From positions 84,197,071-84,261,070 of the forward strand of contig CATQJL010000001.1 of the NCBI GenBank assembly GCA_958299035.1: a stretch of 64,000 bases of DNA, given 5' to 3'. This stretch comes from Cylicocyclus nassatus. Its lineage: Eukaryota; Nematoda; Chromadorea; Rhabditida; Strongylidae. Positions 1 to 11,459 of the stretch are shown here, one piece after another (positions within the stretch are counted from its first letter, which is position 1; each line of letters begins with the position of its first letter). The notes beneath the pieces were generated by a model that was not told the origin of the DNA, did not search any database, and was given only the letters and a program-made list of their open reading frames with translations. The position numbers were made by a program, and so were the translations under genes.

Positions 1-2298
1 CTTAAAGTCAAGAAAAAAATCAAAGGAAAGAAATTTCTCCAAGATTCGCTTTTGAACAAAACCTAATATTTTCTGATTTATGTTTGTCTAAATAAGGCTC
101 TTAAAAATGTTGTTAAGTGAAAATGAGAACCAGGAACTACGACAGCATGCAATACGCTCTTCTGAAGGAATTAAGTTTGGAAGTGAACGGCCCCGAGAAC
201 AGCGAAAAAACTGGCTAATTTGCTCTCATGAAGCTAAAATTGAACTTTACGGGTGTGAAATTAGTTCCTGACCCTACATTGTTTTTGGAGTCTAATCTTG
301 AAATTAATTGCCAAAAATTTTATCAGAAAGAATAATCCTGGTAGGCGAAAGCAAGTAGTATAAGAAGTGAGTCCTAGGTCAACTGAGACTTGATCTACGA
401 GCTGGCAATATACTTCATGCCCCCCGAAAGCTATATCCGGAGTCATAAAAACTTACTACTCACTTACGTTTGCCTTATAGATGTCGTAAGCCCAAAAAGC
501 AATGGAAGTACTATTTTATGGGATTCGGCCTGGATAAGTCTATGAATATCCAAGCGCAACATCAGCTGAGGTGCTATTATGCGTAATAGCTTCCGGGTAA
601 GGAGAATTTTGGCAACGGGTAATGCTTTCGGGCCGGGTCTCACTATACTTAGGTCTTTGGTAAAATAACACGTCGTAAACACATTGATGCTAAAGGAGGC
701 TGGGACTACAAGGTTCATGTTTCGTTCTTGTGGATTTGGTGTATCTGCTGTGCATCTCCTTATTAGGAAAGGGGTTGCCACGGTAGAGGGGGAGCTCACA
801 ATACTAAAAAAAAACCTTTTTATAAAAAATCAAAGTGTGTAGTGAGCAAATGACTGAACTACGAAATGCCGGCTACTTATGTGCTTGATATTTTCGAAAT
901 TACTTATGGACGAGTTCACCTGGACCTTGAGACAGCAATAAAGGGTAAACATCCGGTTGCACTGAGACACTTTCTTGCCACGAGATGAAGTCAAGAGGGC
1001 AATCAAGCTAATGGATGCATTTTTTATGTAAAATGAAATGCGCTCGGCCTCTTAGACAGGAAATTTTCATTTGAGTGCGAAAATTACAGAAAATCTAAAT
1101 TTTGTTACTGCAAATCCTTGGAACATTTTCCCTGCGCATACTAATGAGAATTTGGAGAAGAAGAACTGGTTGCACATTACTGAGGGAGACATATATAAAG
1201 GAAATTGCAATTAAAGGTTGTCCTAGATGAATTCCAAAAAAAAGAAAAATTCGGAATGAATGAATAGATGTCAGCTTAACGTATAAATTTTGTATGAGAC
1301 TTAAAGGTAACTAATCACATTCTGCTCGATGAGTACCAATTTCAAATATGGCCGAGAAGGAAAATAATCAAAAAGCAACACAAAGTTGATCTCAAACTCC
1401 CATACATGCGCAATATTTTTTTCCAAGTACGTGTTATTTTATCCGTCTAGATCATATGTCGCCTGTTGCGTAAAGGACAACTTGCGGAATAGCCATGTGG
1501 TCATAAAAAATGCAAGAACATTTGAATGACAGCCAACGTGAACTTTCACGGGTTTCTGAAGTTTTGAGGCTCGTAGCGTATCACTATATTGAATCAAACA
1601 CGACGAAACACTGAGAAAAATTGTAAATTCGTTCAAAAATACTCTTCATGGGCGAGCATTAGGGATTAGGCTGTTACTCTTTACATTATCAAAAAAAATT
1701 CCAGTCTATCCATATGCACTCTTAGAATTTTTAGCAGAATCACTTAATTGACATCTTCAAGATGAACGATAGAAGGAAAGTTACTCTTTGAAAAACCACA
1801 ACCTGACAACTTAGTAAGTCGGAGACTGAGTTTTAGCTCTCAAAAACTTCCCTCTCATTTGACAAGGTGCATCAAATTTTGAAAATGCGTAGATTATGAT
1901 AAGCTACAATGCCTGCTGTTCTGCCAGATTCTGACGTTCCGGAAGGGCTGCAGTAGGTATATGGCATCCGGGGAAAAGTTTCAAAATTCTACAGCTTTGA
2001 TTAAGACTTAATATAGGAGGGTGATCCGATATACTGATCACTATAGCGATACTGAATGTGCACAGTAAGGGCTTTTTTGTAAGATTACTGTAGGCTTACG
2101 GTTCAAAGTCTCATCTAATCAAGAATGGGCGTTGTTCCATCTAATGAATATGACATCCGTGTGTTTGGCACGTCAAATAATCCCAATATGCAAAGTCTCG
2201 GTTAGTTTTGAAGTACGACTCCTTTGTAATTTACGGTTGCCCCAGCACCTTGCGTATAAGGACTCCTTCAACTTTGTAAGGGTCCCACCATTTCTTTC
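1..2298. other. AT-rich spacer, no gene recognised
   Basis: No open frame here has splice signals, composition or motifs that I can defend as coding. The longest frames (for example about 111 codons on the minus strand at 464-799) lack recognisable domains or a believable start. No tandem repeat or inverted repeat was noticed. Confidence 0.4.
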
Positions 2299-2760
2299 TT
2301 ACTGACAAGGAAATGGTCAGAAGTCGAAGTGGCCAAACCAAACAAGGTGCATACCATTCGATGCAGTATAAAACACTGACTTCGAATCTGTCTTTCTTAT
2401 CTGTTTCCCGCTTCTGTGGACGAAGCTACTAGCGGTTTTATTGTGAAAAAATCACGCATAAAAATAGCGAAGTTGAGCACATTGTTGCACTTTTGGCCCA
2501 GCTTCTCTCTTTAAAAGTTTGAAGTAGGCTAGCTGCATGTTTTGGCCCAGCAATAAGGCGAACGTGGCTCTGCACGGCTAAATTTTCAATCTCACGCGTA
2601 ATTCTTGGCAAAATAATGGTCTTTAATGGCTTGTAGCTTCGTCCACAGAAGTGGGAAGCAGATAAGAAAGACAGATTCGGAATCAGCGTTTTATACTGCA
2701 TCGAATGGTATACAGCGTGTTTGGTTTGGCCACTTCGACTTCTGACCATTCCCTTGTGAG
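2299..2760. repeat. Foldback repeat, family F1, intact copy
   Basis: The left arm (about 2299-2425) is repeated in inverted orientation at about 2633-2760. The arms share a GTCGAAGTGGCC segment and a segment around GATTCxxAATC. The same family recurs at 28501-29700 and 41191-42588, and as fragments at 21637-21730 and 59209-59302. The ends resemble TTACAAGGGAAGG. This copy has no insertion, and its length of about 460 bp matches the other copies once their nested insertions are subtracted. No transposase is present, so it is a non-autonomous element. Confidence 0.75.
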
Positions 2761-2914
2761 CTAGATCAGTCAACCTTTAATAATAATTCACACAAAGTTT
2801 GGACCATTGTGCTTAGTCTAGGTTGTTAATGGCTTCATGTTGGCTTGCAACGCCCGAAATCTCAAAGTTCAGGTAGTTTCGCAAAATGCCTTTATTCTAC
2901 GTGTTCAAAATTCA

Positions 2915-3074
2915 AACACACTGTATGCTCAAACAATTATGGTGAGCACGCGCCGACCACCCACGGGCAACGCCACGCCCTTTTCAAGGGAGCGAACACA
3001 CTGTATGCTCAAACAATTATGGTGAGCACGCGCCGACCACCCACGGGCAACGCCACGCCCTTTTCGAGGGAGCG
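2915..3074 (+). repeat. Two tandem copies of an 80-bp unit
   Basis: Positions 2915-2994 and 2995-3074 are two copies of one GC-rich 80-bp unit that differ at a single position (CAAGGG versus CGAGGG near the end). Such low divergence implies a recent local duplication or strong homogenisation. Reading frames that cross it simply repeat a peptide and are not taken as a gene. Confidence 0.9.
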
Positions 3075-3429
3075 CCGGTAATTACGCAGCAAGCACTCTA
3101 TAATTGCGCCATTTGTACCCGCGTGTAGCCCGAAAGCGCACTTGGTATCTCGATCATGTAGGATTTTGGACACCTGTCTCCATTCACAACCTGACATAGA
3201 AGCCACAATCTGCATAAAGATGCGAGTGATGTCTAGTCTAGTTTCGGTCACTCCATTCTTGGCCCCAGGGTGAAGGACTCCAGTGGTGGACATCCGGGAC
3301 ACTATCGGTGACCAGAGCCTGACTTCGCTTCACTTCAAACCCAAGGGCTAAATGTTGCGTGTAGCCCTGTTATCGCAGCGTATCTCAGCAATTAACATTT
3401 TCTCTTATAAAAATTACGGCGTACAGCAC

Positions 3430-3730
3430 GGTTGCGACTCAGCAGAATGGTTGTGTCGGGCCGTGGCCTAAAGGGCGGCGGCTTTCCCGAGAACAAAATA
3501 TGCAGTGTGTCCTGTAAGGCTCAGGGTTCGCCCGAGTGTATTTTCCTAGGCCACAGCTGTTTCTATGAAAAAATTAGGGCCCGCGGCCTTTCTCTCGCAA
3601 CCATCGAGCCGTGAGCTGCCAAATAAATGAATCTAAGGCCGCGGATGGTTAATCTGAGAATTTAAGGTCCGCGCACTGCCAAAAGGCAACGGCGAGGGCC
3701 GCGGGTGCTCGCAATATTTGTCTGAGAGCT
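3430..3730 (+). repeat. GC-rich interspersed repeat (second copy inverted at 34590-34810)
   Basis: This stretch is markedly GC-richer than its surroundings. Several blocks recur in reverse complement at 34590-34810, for example the segment with GGTCCGCGCACTGCC and the one with GGGCCGCGGGTGCTCGCAAT. The order of the blocks is kept, so it is one dispersed element and not a chance match. No coding function was identified. Confidence 0.6.
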
Positions 3731-3891
3731 TTCAGAAAGAGCTCGAAACGCCGATTTCGAGTCTGCTATCCATACCTATAGCACAACGCTTTCGGAAACG
3801 AAGTCATGATAGTTTTCAACACCAAAACTGCATAGTTTTGAGTGACTACAAATAATGGAAATTGTTCAAACTGCTCCTTGCGCTAACGTTG

Positions 3892-4300
3892 AAAGGCAGT
3901 GTCCGGGCAGAAACTCGACTTCTAAAAAATCAACTTATCTGGGGTTATCCGCAACGCTGAATCCGAAAATCCACATCAGAAGGCGCGAAAACGGCGAGAA
4001 CATGCATTTTCCAAGTCCTCACATTTCGAAATTTGGGGATCCCCGCCAGGCTAAGACGCAGAGGTTGCAAAGAGCGCACGGTTTTTAACTGTGGCGGCAT
4101 ACGTACTCTGCCGTCTGGCAGGAATTCAAACAACTCGGAGGACCCCGCCCCAAGGCGTAAGTTTCCCCAATTTGCAGTCGTTATACTTGCTTTAGGTCGA
4201 ACGTTTTATGCTCGCAGTTGCGCGATGTTGTGTCTCAGGGGGGCTACTTTCACATGGCAGAGGAATCTCAGAACCCCCATTTTGCCCGGACACTGCCTTT
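3892..4300. mobile_element. MITE, family F3 (AAAGGCAGTGTCCGGGC inverted ends)
   Basis: The element is about 409 bp long and bounded by an 18-bp inverted repeat, AAAGGCAGTGTCCGGGCA at the left and its complement at the right. Two more elements of similar length (10548-10951 and 30333-30713) share the ends and some interior sequence, including a CTGGGGTTAT segment here and at 10548. The target duplication is unclear (possibly TGA here), so I do not assign a superfamily. No coding capacity. Confidence 0.75.
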
Positions 4301-5189
4301 GAAAAAGTTTCAACATGAAACTGAACACGGATAAGCTGTTCCAAGTATGTTTGAGCACAAAATTCTTGGGCATTGATGGTTCTGTCTGCTTTCAGCATTG
4401 CAAATTTCTCAAATAAAAGCCCATAACTTCTTCCCTAGAAGCGTTCTGCAGGTACGGGAAGTATAGGGCATTCGAAAAATCGTGACGATGGCGTGACCGC
4501 GCGCGACACACACGCACCTCCCGACAACCGCATTTTCCTGAGTTCAATCTCTATTCGACTAATTTTTCTGCTTAGGTATGATAGTACTTGGACAGTGGAA
4601 GTGACGAGCTGAGCGTTGAGGTGATGCCTTTTGTATGAGGTGTTACGCTCTGTGGGCGCAAAGACCGCTGTGAAATCTGCCGTCACGACTTTACATATGA
4701 ACCTTACAATCAAAATCAGAATCGAACCCGCTAGTTGTCCCCAAACATATGCCGACATCCCATATATTTCATCGTAGACGTGCAATGTTTAAGGAGGCGA
4801 TTATGGTGGAGCGCAGTGCACGGACGACATACCAGTTTGTCGTATTGTCTTGAATGTGTTGAAAGCTCTTACATCTCAATGTTAATTAGAAAGTCAGAGC
4901 ATTCTCCACAAACAAGGATTTTTGCTAGCAGTCGACTGCTTCCCAGCATTATAATGAAGATCAAAATTAGAACGTACATTGTGTGCGGACATGTATTAGT
5001 GAATTTGCATACGTATGCGTGTTGGTGCACGTCGTAATCTTGAAGGGCGCTTTCCTTCGCATTTAGTAGATTAGTATACAAATAAAACCGATTAATAGAG
5101 GACGATTATGCACTTTCTTCTGCTCCTTTATTTCTTACACGTTTTCAACTGGCCCAATTGTGATCAATCTTATATCGATACGGCAGCTC
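4301..5189. other. Spacer, no gene recognised
   Basis: There is a minus-strand open frame of 116 codons at 4435-4785 with a hydrophobic patch, but it has no ATG context or splice sites I would trust and no recognised domain. The last 100 bases act as the upstream region of the gene starting at 5224. Confidence 0.35.
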
Positions 5190-5196
5190 TATAAAA
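5190..5196 (+). promoter_or_regulatory. TATA box of the cysteine-rich peptide gene
   Basis: A TATAAAA heptamer ends 27 bases before the start codon at 5224, so transcription would begin close to the ATG with a very short leader. The CAP gene at 48229 has the same layout. Confidence 0.55.
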
Positions 5197-5223
5197 GACT
5201 TGATTAGATGGAATATTCATACT

Positions 5224-5608
5224 ATGAAGTTTCTTCTCTTCGTTTTCGTCTTCTTCCACTTGAGCATCGCTGCAAAAATTGACGATGATGCAGAAAAAAA
5301 GCGCTTCTGTTCTGAAGGATGCCCATACTTAAAAAATTTAAATAAAGATCCAAATGCTAAGATAAATGTTAAGGTATGTTTATCATACTTTCATTTTCAT
5401 TGTCTGAAAATCCTATTTTGAGGAACTGTTTGAGAAATGCAAGACGGACCCCAAAGTACCGAAATATATCTGTGAGGATGATGAAAAACCTGACCAGAAA
5501 ACCACGAAGGTATTTGAGCATCTTTTGGTTCTACCTGTAAAGCGTGTATTTCAGGCACTGGAGAAGTTTACATGGACACAGATATGCAAGACGATATGCG
5601 GCAACTAA
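5224..5608 (+). CDS. Secreted six-cysteine peptide, three exons (possibly saposin-like)
   Basis: Exons are 5224-5373, 5423-5509 and 5555-5608; all junctions are phase 0 and give 96 residues. Introns are 49 and 45 bases, with donors GTATGT and GTATTT and acceptors TTTTGAG and TATTTCAG. The start was chosen at ATG 5224 because it opens a clear signal peptide (residues 1-17, MKFLLFVFVFFHLSIAA). The mature part is lysine- and acid-rich with cysteines at 29, 33, 56, 67, 90 and 94. The spacing is C-x3-C-x22-C-x10-C-x22-C-x3-C, exactly mirror-symmetric. That fits nested pairing (1-6, 2-5, 3-4) as in saposin-like proteins, whose usual ends are C-x2-C and C-x5-C, so the family assignment is an inference. 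A disulfide-linked helical hairpin is the alternative. Its target is unknown; it is expected to be secreted. Confidence 0.75.
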
Positions 5609-5777
5609 ATGGCTTTTTTTGAACTCAGACAACATTCTGTTGTACTCGAATCTGATAAATACAACATATTATAACTAAATGACTCATCAAGTGGTAAGTG
5701 TAGAAGATTCTCAGACAGTCGAACGGTCCCCTCCGGCGCAGAAACGGCAGGGCCGCGGGGTTTCCCCAGCGGGGGGT

Positions 5778-6057
5778 CTGCCACTCGTGCTCCGGAGCCC
5801 CCCGATTTTATGCGCCGGAGACCTCCCATTTGCGCTCCGGAGGACTCCCATTTTGTGCTCCGGAGACCTCCCACTTGTGCTCCGGAACCCTCCCATTTCT
5901 GCTCCGGAGCCCTCCCATTTTGTGCTCCTGAGCCCTCCCATTTTGTGCTCCGGAGACCTCCCACTTGTGCTCCGGAGACCTCCCATTTGTGCCCCGGAGC
6001 CCCCCAATTTTGTGCGCCGGACCCCTCCGATTTTCTGCTCCGCAAGTCTGCCGCGGC
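5778..6057 (+). repeat. CTCCGGAG minisatellite, 22-23 bp units
   Basis: About twelve imperfect units run head to tail, each built on CTCCGGAGxCCTCCCATTTTGTG. Every unit contains the 8-bp palindrome CTCCGGAG or a one-base variant. Open frames exist on both strands in several frames because the unit lacks stops; they are not evidence of a protein. A related array sits at 9425-9680 in the same orientation. Confidence 0.85.
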
Positions 6058-6388
6058 ATACTGTAATTAGCCCTAATTAAGCTCCAAACCCCAATTTTGT
6101 CTCTAAACCCCACCCAAATTAGCCGAATACGACCCCCCCCCCGGGTAAGACTTCAGCGCAACCCTCAACCCCGTTCTTTACCCTCTCCCTCTCACCCCTA
6201 GCGTTTGTGGATAGAAGATAGAAGAAAGAATGAAGAGACAAGACATTTATTTCAAGTTAACTGCAAACAATCTCCTGCAAATTGCAAAACAAAACTTAGC
6301 AGCTTCAAAACGGACAACAAAGACAACAGTTGCCGGCAACCTATGGCCGTACCCTAAGCGAAAACATAAGCGAAGTGAGTGTAGTGAG

Positions 6389-9074
6389 TTAGATTGCTTG
6401 GAAAAACACAGCGCAAAACCTTTTGTCACAAAACCTTTGAGTGCTGATATCTGCATTGCAGCGCAAAACAATGAGGAAACTCGCACAGAATAGGTCTCGG
6501 TAAATGAGGTACACGATGTAATATGAGACAGACACCACAACAGTGAAGAAAAGCATTGATGATGCTACTGAAAGCCACCCCGCTCGCCCTGAGTGTACTG
6601 CTAGAGAAAACAGCGAAAGCAAACGCCTACCGTTTAGGAAATGGGATACTGGCTGATCATCGTGTGATCTTCAGCTTATTGCTAACGAGGAAGAAAATGC
6701 AGTAAGTGACACACTGAAACTAATTCTATTCACAAGTTATCAAGGATTTCTAAACCTGTCCTATACGGCAGACGCAAAGGTATTCAATATAAAATGTATA
6801 GGTTGGATTTGAGTTTTCTTTTGAATATGGATATCAAAATCAACGGACCTATGATGAGGAGAATGAAACTATAGTTGGCTGGAGCAAGCTCAAGTTCGTA
6901 CAATTGCATTCTACCGCTGCGCACCGACCACAAAAACAACATTCCTGCTAGCGAGAGCTGTAAACCACTGGAAGCGAGTATCATGAACATAGTACAGATA
7001 CTTACGACACTGAATAGAAATGGCAGACGAAACAGTGCAGGATTAACGCAGAAGAGTGGCGAAACACCACCATGTTGCCAGACACCATCAATAGCTCGCA
7101 TGACCGCTAAACCCATCAGAGTGCTGCAACATTCGATCAAATCTTACAGTTTAGAATAGGCTTGGGTCATAGGATACATGAATTTTGTGGGAGAAGTAGG
7201 AGCCAATGACAAAAGACTTATATTCAGATGGCTTGCGTCCGTGCTAACAAGAAAATGTTTATTTGCAAAGTTGATCAGAGAGTTAAATTTCCCAATTTTT
7301 TTGTAGTAAATGATCTGTCATGAGAAGTCAAAGACAATTGAGAATTTTTTTCTGTCAGAGAGTACGAAAAAGAAATAAGCTTGCAACAGCTGGGTAATAA
7401 CGCGAATAGGAAGACTGAGCTAGTATCAAAATCGGTCATGATTTTGAGAAAATGAGTAGAAGGAAATGAAGTTTGACGCACCTGAAAAAGTACATGTAGC
7501 CGAGAAGAGATGCAATGGTTCGAGAGGTGCCTAGATATGGCTTCATATCCGCATGTGACAGAAATCTGAAATTGTAAGTGCTTGGCGGCAGTTATACACA
7601 TAATAAGACCATTTGAAAAGTTCTTCCAATGGCTAGAGCCATACAACCGACTGTAAAATTTGCGTGCCAACCTTGCTGACACCAGTGGCGTACCGAGGGG
7701 GGGGAACGGGGGGGGCGCCCCCCCCCCCCCCCGAGAATGGGTCGCGAAATTTTTGAAAGTTACTCATATGGGTTATAAAAATGTGCAAGTGACTTGTTTA
7801 ATTTTGTAAATAATTAATACAATTTTTTAAAATTTTTAAAAATTCAAATTAGCCTTGTAAAAAAAATTTTTTCGGAGTGCGTGGCTAACGCTTCTTTAGA
7901 AAAATTTTTTTGTCGCGCCCCCCCCCCCGAGCCGAAATCCTGGGTACGCCACTGGCTGACACCCATCTACAGTCGAGTGGATTTCCTGCTTAATATAGTG
8001 TGCTTGCACAGAAGGTGAGATGCGGTAAAATTTGCGCGTAAACAGATAGTTTCGACTGAGACGCCGGCCAATTGCGGGCGCAAAATGCCGGCAGTACTGG
8101 CATGGCTACTTCTTCACGCGCAAGTTTTACCGCATTTCACCTTCTGTGCAAGCACACTATATTAAGCTGGAAATCTACTCGACTGTATATAACTAAAGTG
8201 TGATGAGTTGCGTGAAGTTTATGCAGGTGAGATTTACTTGCAATATTCTGCATGAAGATGCGTCGCTTTGAGAATTGCAAGAAAATTCTTGAAACTGCTA
8301 ATTCTTGAAATTTTGAAACTTTCGTCATTGTGGTCGAGCAGAACGACATTACGACACCAGTGCCTCTAATTAAGGCAATCAGTGAAGCCGCACCTCGGAA
8401 ATTCATGTAGCTAGTCTTATCTACGACCCACCCCTCCCCACTGCAGACCTATCTGAAATACTCCTTCATTCTCATTTCCAAAATCTCACAGCGTGGCACT
8501 GCAGGAGAAAAGTCTGTTATAGGAGATTTTGACTCGAAGTGTACGTCTAACTTTCTAACTTTCGCACATCCTCAGGGTGACTGACTTATACTGTAATCCT
8601 CTGGAGTTAGATCGTAATCGAATTGCACCCCCTATTTCCGCGAAAAAAAAAGAACGAATAACATTAAAGAACTCCGAATTATAGATGAAAGAGTAAATTC
8701 TGACAAAGCATCAACTTGATTGACGTCGAAACGATCTAGTAATCTGAGAGAGATATAAGACATTAAACATGATTAGACATTTAAAAGGTTTACCCACAGA
8801 GAATCGTTGTCTCCTTCACGCAAAGCTTCCGAGCAGGCACATCAAAAGGTAGAAGTCCATCAAGGCCTGGCACAGGTAGGCCTGCAAACTCGACTGCACC
8901 AACATTCCACATCAGCCATATGGATGATGCCAGAAACAAGAGATGAGCGAGAACAAGAAATCGCTAAAAATACACCTCGATAAGTGGCTCATAGGACTTT
9001 GATTCAGATGTTATGTCCGGTAGATATCAGATATAAAGTTGCCTAGAAACCCTAACGCTTACCTTAGCATGCAT
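6389..9074 (-). CDS. Predicted multi-pass membrane protein, at least five exons
   Basis: Reading the minus strand, exon 1 is 9074-9063 (MHAK), exon 2 8963-8794, exon 3 7565-7482, exon 4 starts at 7123, and a last exon lies at 6600-6389. Phases agree across the first four (0, 2, 2), with acceptors TATTTTTAG, ACAATTTCAG and ATGTTGCAG. The N-terminus MHAKRFLVLAHLLFLASSIW is a good signal anchor. A soluble segment with GLPVPGLDGLLPF and two cysteines follows. Further hydrophobic spans are in exon 3, exon 4 (LPFLFSVVSICTMFMILASS) and the last exon (MLFFTVVVSVSYYIVYLIY). The 3' end of exon 4 is uncertain: a GTAAGT donor lies at 7005, but the frame stays open to 6784, and a donor at 6848 would fit the phase of the last exon. 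I do not recognise the family. Intron 3 (8793-7566) holds two MITEs. No function is assigned. Confidence 0.6.
7683..7954. mobile_element. hAT-type MITE with 8-bp target duplication
   Basis: The ends are CAGTGGCGTACC and GGTACGCCACTG (12-bp inverted repeat). They are flanked by identical GCTGACAC at 7675-7682 and 7955-7962. An 8-bp duplication with CAGTGGCG ends is typical of hAT elements. The 272-bp body has runs of G and C next to both ends and an AT-rich centre. It lies in an intron of the membrane protein gene. Confidence 0.9.
7970..8185. mobile_element. Foldback MITE, TA-flanked (CAGTCGAGT ends)
   Basis: About 70-base arms are inverted copies of each other, from CAGTCGAGTGGATTTCC to GGAAATCTACTCGACTG, flanked by TA on both sides. 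TA targets and CAGTCG ends suggest Tc1/mariner. The element at 36942-37219 starts with the same CAGTCG. It lies 15 bases from the hAT MITE in the same intron. Confidence 0.8.
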
Positions 9075-9424
9075 CTGCCCGAAAAGCCACAGATAATGTT
9101 CGGAACGAGCTCAAATTAATCACAAAAACCACTCCATCAAAAGTCAACGATGTCTCAGCAAGTCGAAAAGAGCCAAACACTGAAAGTGATTGAGTGCATC
9201 CGCGGAAAATTTGAAACATAAACCTGAAAACGAGGAACTTACAATGACATAAACGCCAACGCGACGAAGAGCAACGCGGAAAAGAAAAAAAACGATAAAG
9301 AAACGCGGAAAAACAACAAAATCAAAGAAACAACGACTAAAATATGAAGAAAGAGCGTAAACAGAGGACTCATCACCGTGGAGTTAGACGTTTGCTTGGC
9401 TACGCGCCAAATCGATACGCGGCC
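9075..9424. other. Upstream region of the membrane protein gene
   Basis: The minus strand is very pyrimidine-rich at 9260-9340. It includes an ATG (9372) opening a 43-codon hydrophobic frame ending in GTAAGT, but its phase does not join the exons downstream. I therefore treat it as 5' flank or an untranslated leader. Confidence 0.3.
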
Positions 9425-9680
9425 TGCTCCGGAGCCCTCCCATTTGTGCTCCGGAGTCCTGCCATTTTCTGCTTCGGAAGTGTCCCATTTTCTGCTCCGG
9501 GGCCCTCCGCTTTCGTGCTCCGGAGACCTCCCATTTTCTGTCCCAAACCCCTCCGATTTTCTGCTCCGCGGCTCGTCCAAATCTGGAGGACTCGCGGCGG
9601 GCAAATCTCTCCGGCGCGGCTCTGCCAAATCTGGCGTACCTCCGGAGCAGAAATGGCGTACCTTTGGAGCAGATCCGGAG
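9425..9680 (+). repeat. CTCCGGAG minisatellite, second array
   Basis: The units resemble the 5778-6057 array (CTCCGGAG, CCTCCCATTTTCTG) but are more degenerate. They grade into a GC-rich stretch with repeated GCCAAATCTGG. The array has the same orientation as the first and lies on the other side of the minus-strand membrane protein gene. Confidence 0.75.
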
Positions 9681-10547
9681 CAGGGTCCCACTCTCGCCTG
9701 CCGGTGACGTCCTGTGACCTACAAGAAGGGACCGCCCCGTCGCTCCGCTCTCATTGGTCAATTGGGTCCGGCGCGGCTCTGCCAGATTTCGACTGTCCGG
9801 CGCGACTACGGCACCGATTGTCTGAGATTTGCAGGATAGGTATTGAGGTGGGCAGATATCTGTCGCGATCTCGGCGGGCTCTGTGTGATCACACAAATTG
9901 GAGTTTAATAGATTGTCGGCTTTCAAACAATGACCAACCGTTTTTAGAGCAGTTTCTTGCAAACACGATCGGTAAGGGCTTGGAATGTTTCCTATGTGTC
10001 AGATTGTGTATTCACCCACTGCACTCGCAAAAAGCTTTGATTGGAATAACTTGATCATTGTCCGGCTGGTTACCATAACTGTAGGTAAGATTTATGGAGA
10101 CAGTGACTCGGCGAAATGGACCTCTATCAGATTTTGGTAGTTTTAGGTAGTAGACCGACCAAGTACACCGTAATTTCAACCTCACCCTCCAATTTAAGTG
10201 CTGAGTCCCGAAAACGCCCTTCAAACTTCCACCAATGACGTCCACTTGGTAGAAATGGGCGAGGTTGGTAGGAGTTCTGAAGTGCGTAGTTAGGGCTTAG
10301 CGCATGAGCTGGAGGGTAGGATTGGAGCTACAAAGTACTTGGACGGTTCACTACCTAACACTACCAGAATCTACGGGGATCCGTTTTGCCGAGCTACTGC
10401 CTTTAAAGAAGTAATCGCCACACTTCAAATTTCTGGTGAACAAATAGTGCTGCTCAATCTTTAATGACCAGATATTCAACAATGAGTGGCTCTCATTTTA
10501 GCCTATGGAGGTTTTATAGGCAACATGGATAGTGGATAAACAGAGTT
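9681..10547. other. Spacer, no gene recognised
   Basis: A segment near 10370-10408 (GCCGAGCTACTGCCTTTAAAG) looks like one end of an F3-type MITE in reverse. No exon pair with consistent splice phase was seen. Confidence 0.35.
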
Positions 10548-10951
10548 AAAGGCAGTGGCTCGGCAAATCTCAACCTAGTCAAATTTTCGCTCACCTGGGG
10601 TTATTTAATACGCTGATCATGAAAATCCACACTTGAGAGCTTGAAAACAGCGAGAACGAGCGAATGGCCTTCCCTTTTGAATTGGACGAGCGGAGCAAGG
10701 CTGATGACGCTGCATCGTTGCGGGACTCAATGGTTATAGCACTGCGGCGGGCAGCCTCCAATGGTGAGAAGGAAATTGCTAACTCGTCCGGACGCGTGTA
10801 AGATTGGCCTGCGCGTGTAAGTTTGAGAACAATATTCTCCGCAGGGAAGGCATGCTGTACAACAGGGATTGCACTGTTTTCATACTTGGGCCAGAAGGAA
10901 CCTACCGCGTTGAAATCCTGACATGTTGAGTTATGCCGATCCACTGCCTTT
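10548..10951. mobile_element. MITE, family F3
   Basis: About 404 bp, starting AAAGGCAGTGGCTCGGCA and ending TGCCGATCCACTGCCTTT. It shares terminal and interior blocks with the 3892 copy. A minus-strand open frame crosses most of the element; since it lies inside a repeat it is not called a gene. Confidence 0.7.
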
Positions 10952-11459
10952 AATGATGAAAACATGAATTTTCAGGAAGCAAAAAAGCTATAGAACACAG
11001 CAATGATCAAAGCATGAACGTTAAAATTACAATAAGAAGCGTCATGTAAGTGGAGTATACAAACTGTCAAAATTCCTAGTACAAGTTAGCTGTACATCAG
11101 GGCCCAGAAAGTGGTATAAGTTAAAGACGCACCTCCCACCAGCCGCAACGATGATCTTTCATGAGGACTGATGATGCGTCCAATGTCCGAGCAGTTTTAG
11201 TTGGCACTCTAAGCTTTCTTGGTTTATTTGAGAAAATGTATTTCGTTTGCGAGTATATGGTGATCCAATGTGCTGTAAACTTTACTGACAATGTAATGCA
11301 GCTGTAACACTTCAAATCGGTGCAGTTCTCCCTTCACAATCTTCGTTGTTGACTACATTGACAACAACTGTGTTCTATTCTATATAATGGTGTAAGTGAA
11401 ACACATGGATTGATGGTATTGATCCAAGTATTCTTGGCAAGGTCGGCAATGTGCTCCTT
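10952..11459. other. Spacer, no gene recognised
   Basis: No supported feature. Short open frames here carry no motif and no convincing splice sites. Confidence 0.35.

Noticed and set aside
5605..6113. Several long open frames on both strands with repeated SGAQxGGLRST or LRRPPICAPEP peptides
   Set aside because: They are produced by a stop-free 22-23 bp minisatellite read in different frames. There is no start context, splice site or domain.
9239..10054. Open frames up to 236 codons across 9344-10054
   Set aside because: Most of the length is minisatellite and GC-rich repeat; the remainder has no recognisable protein features.
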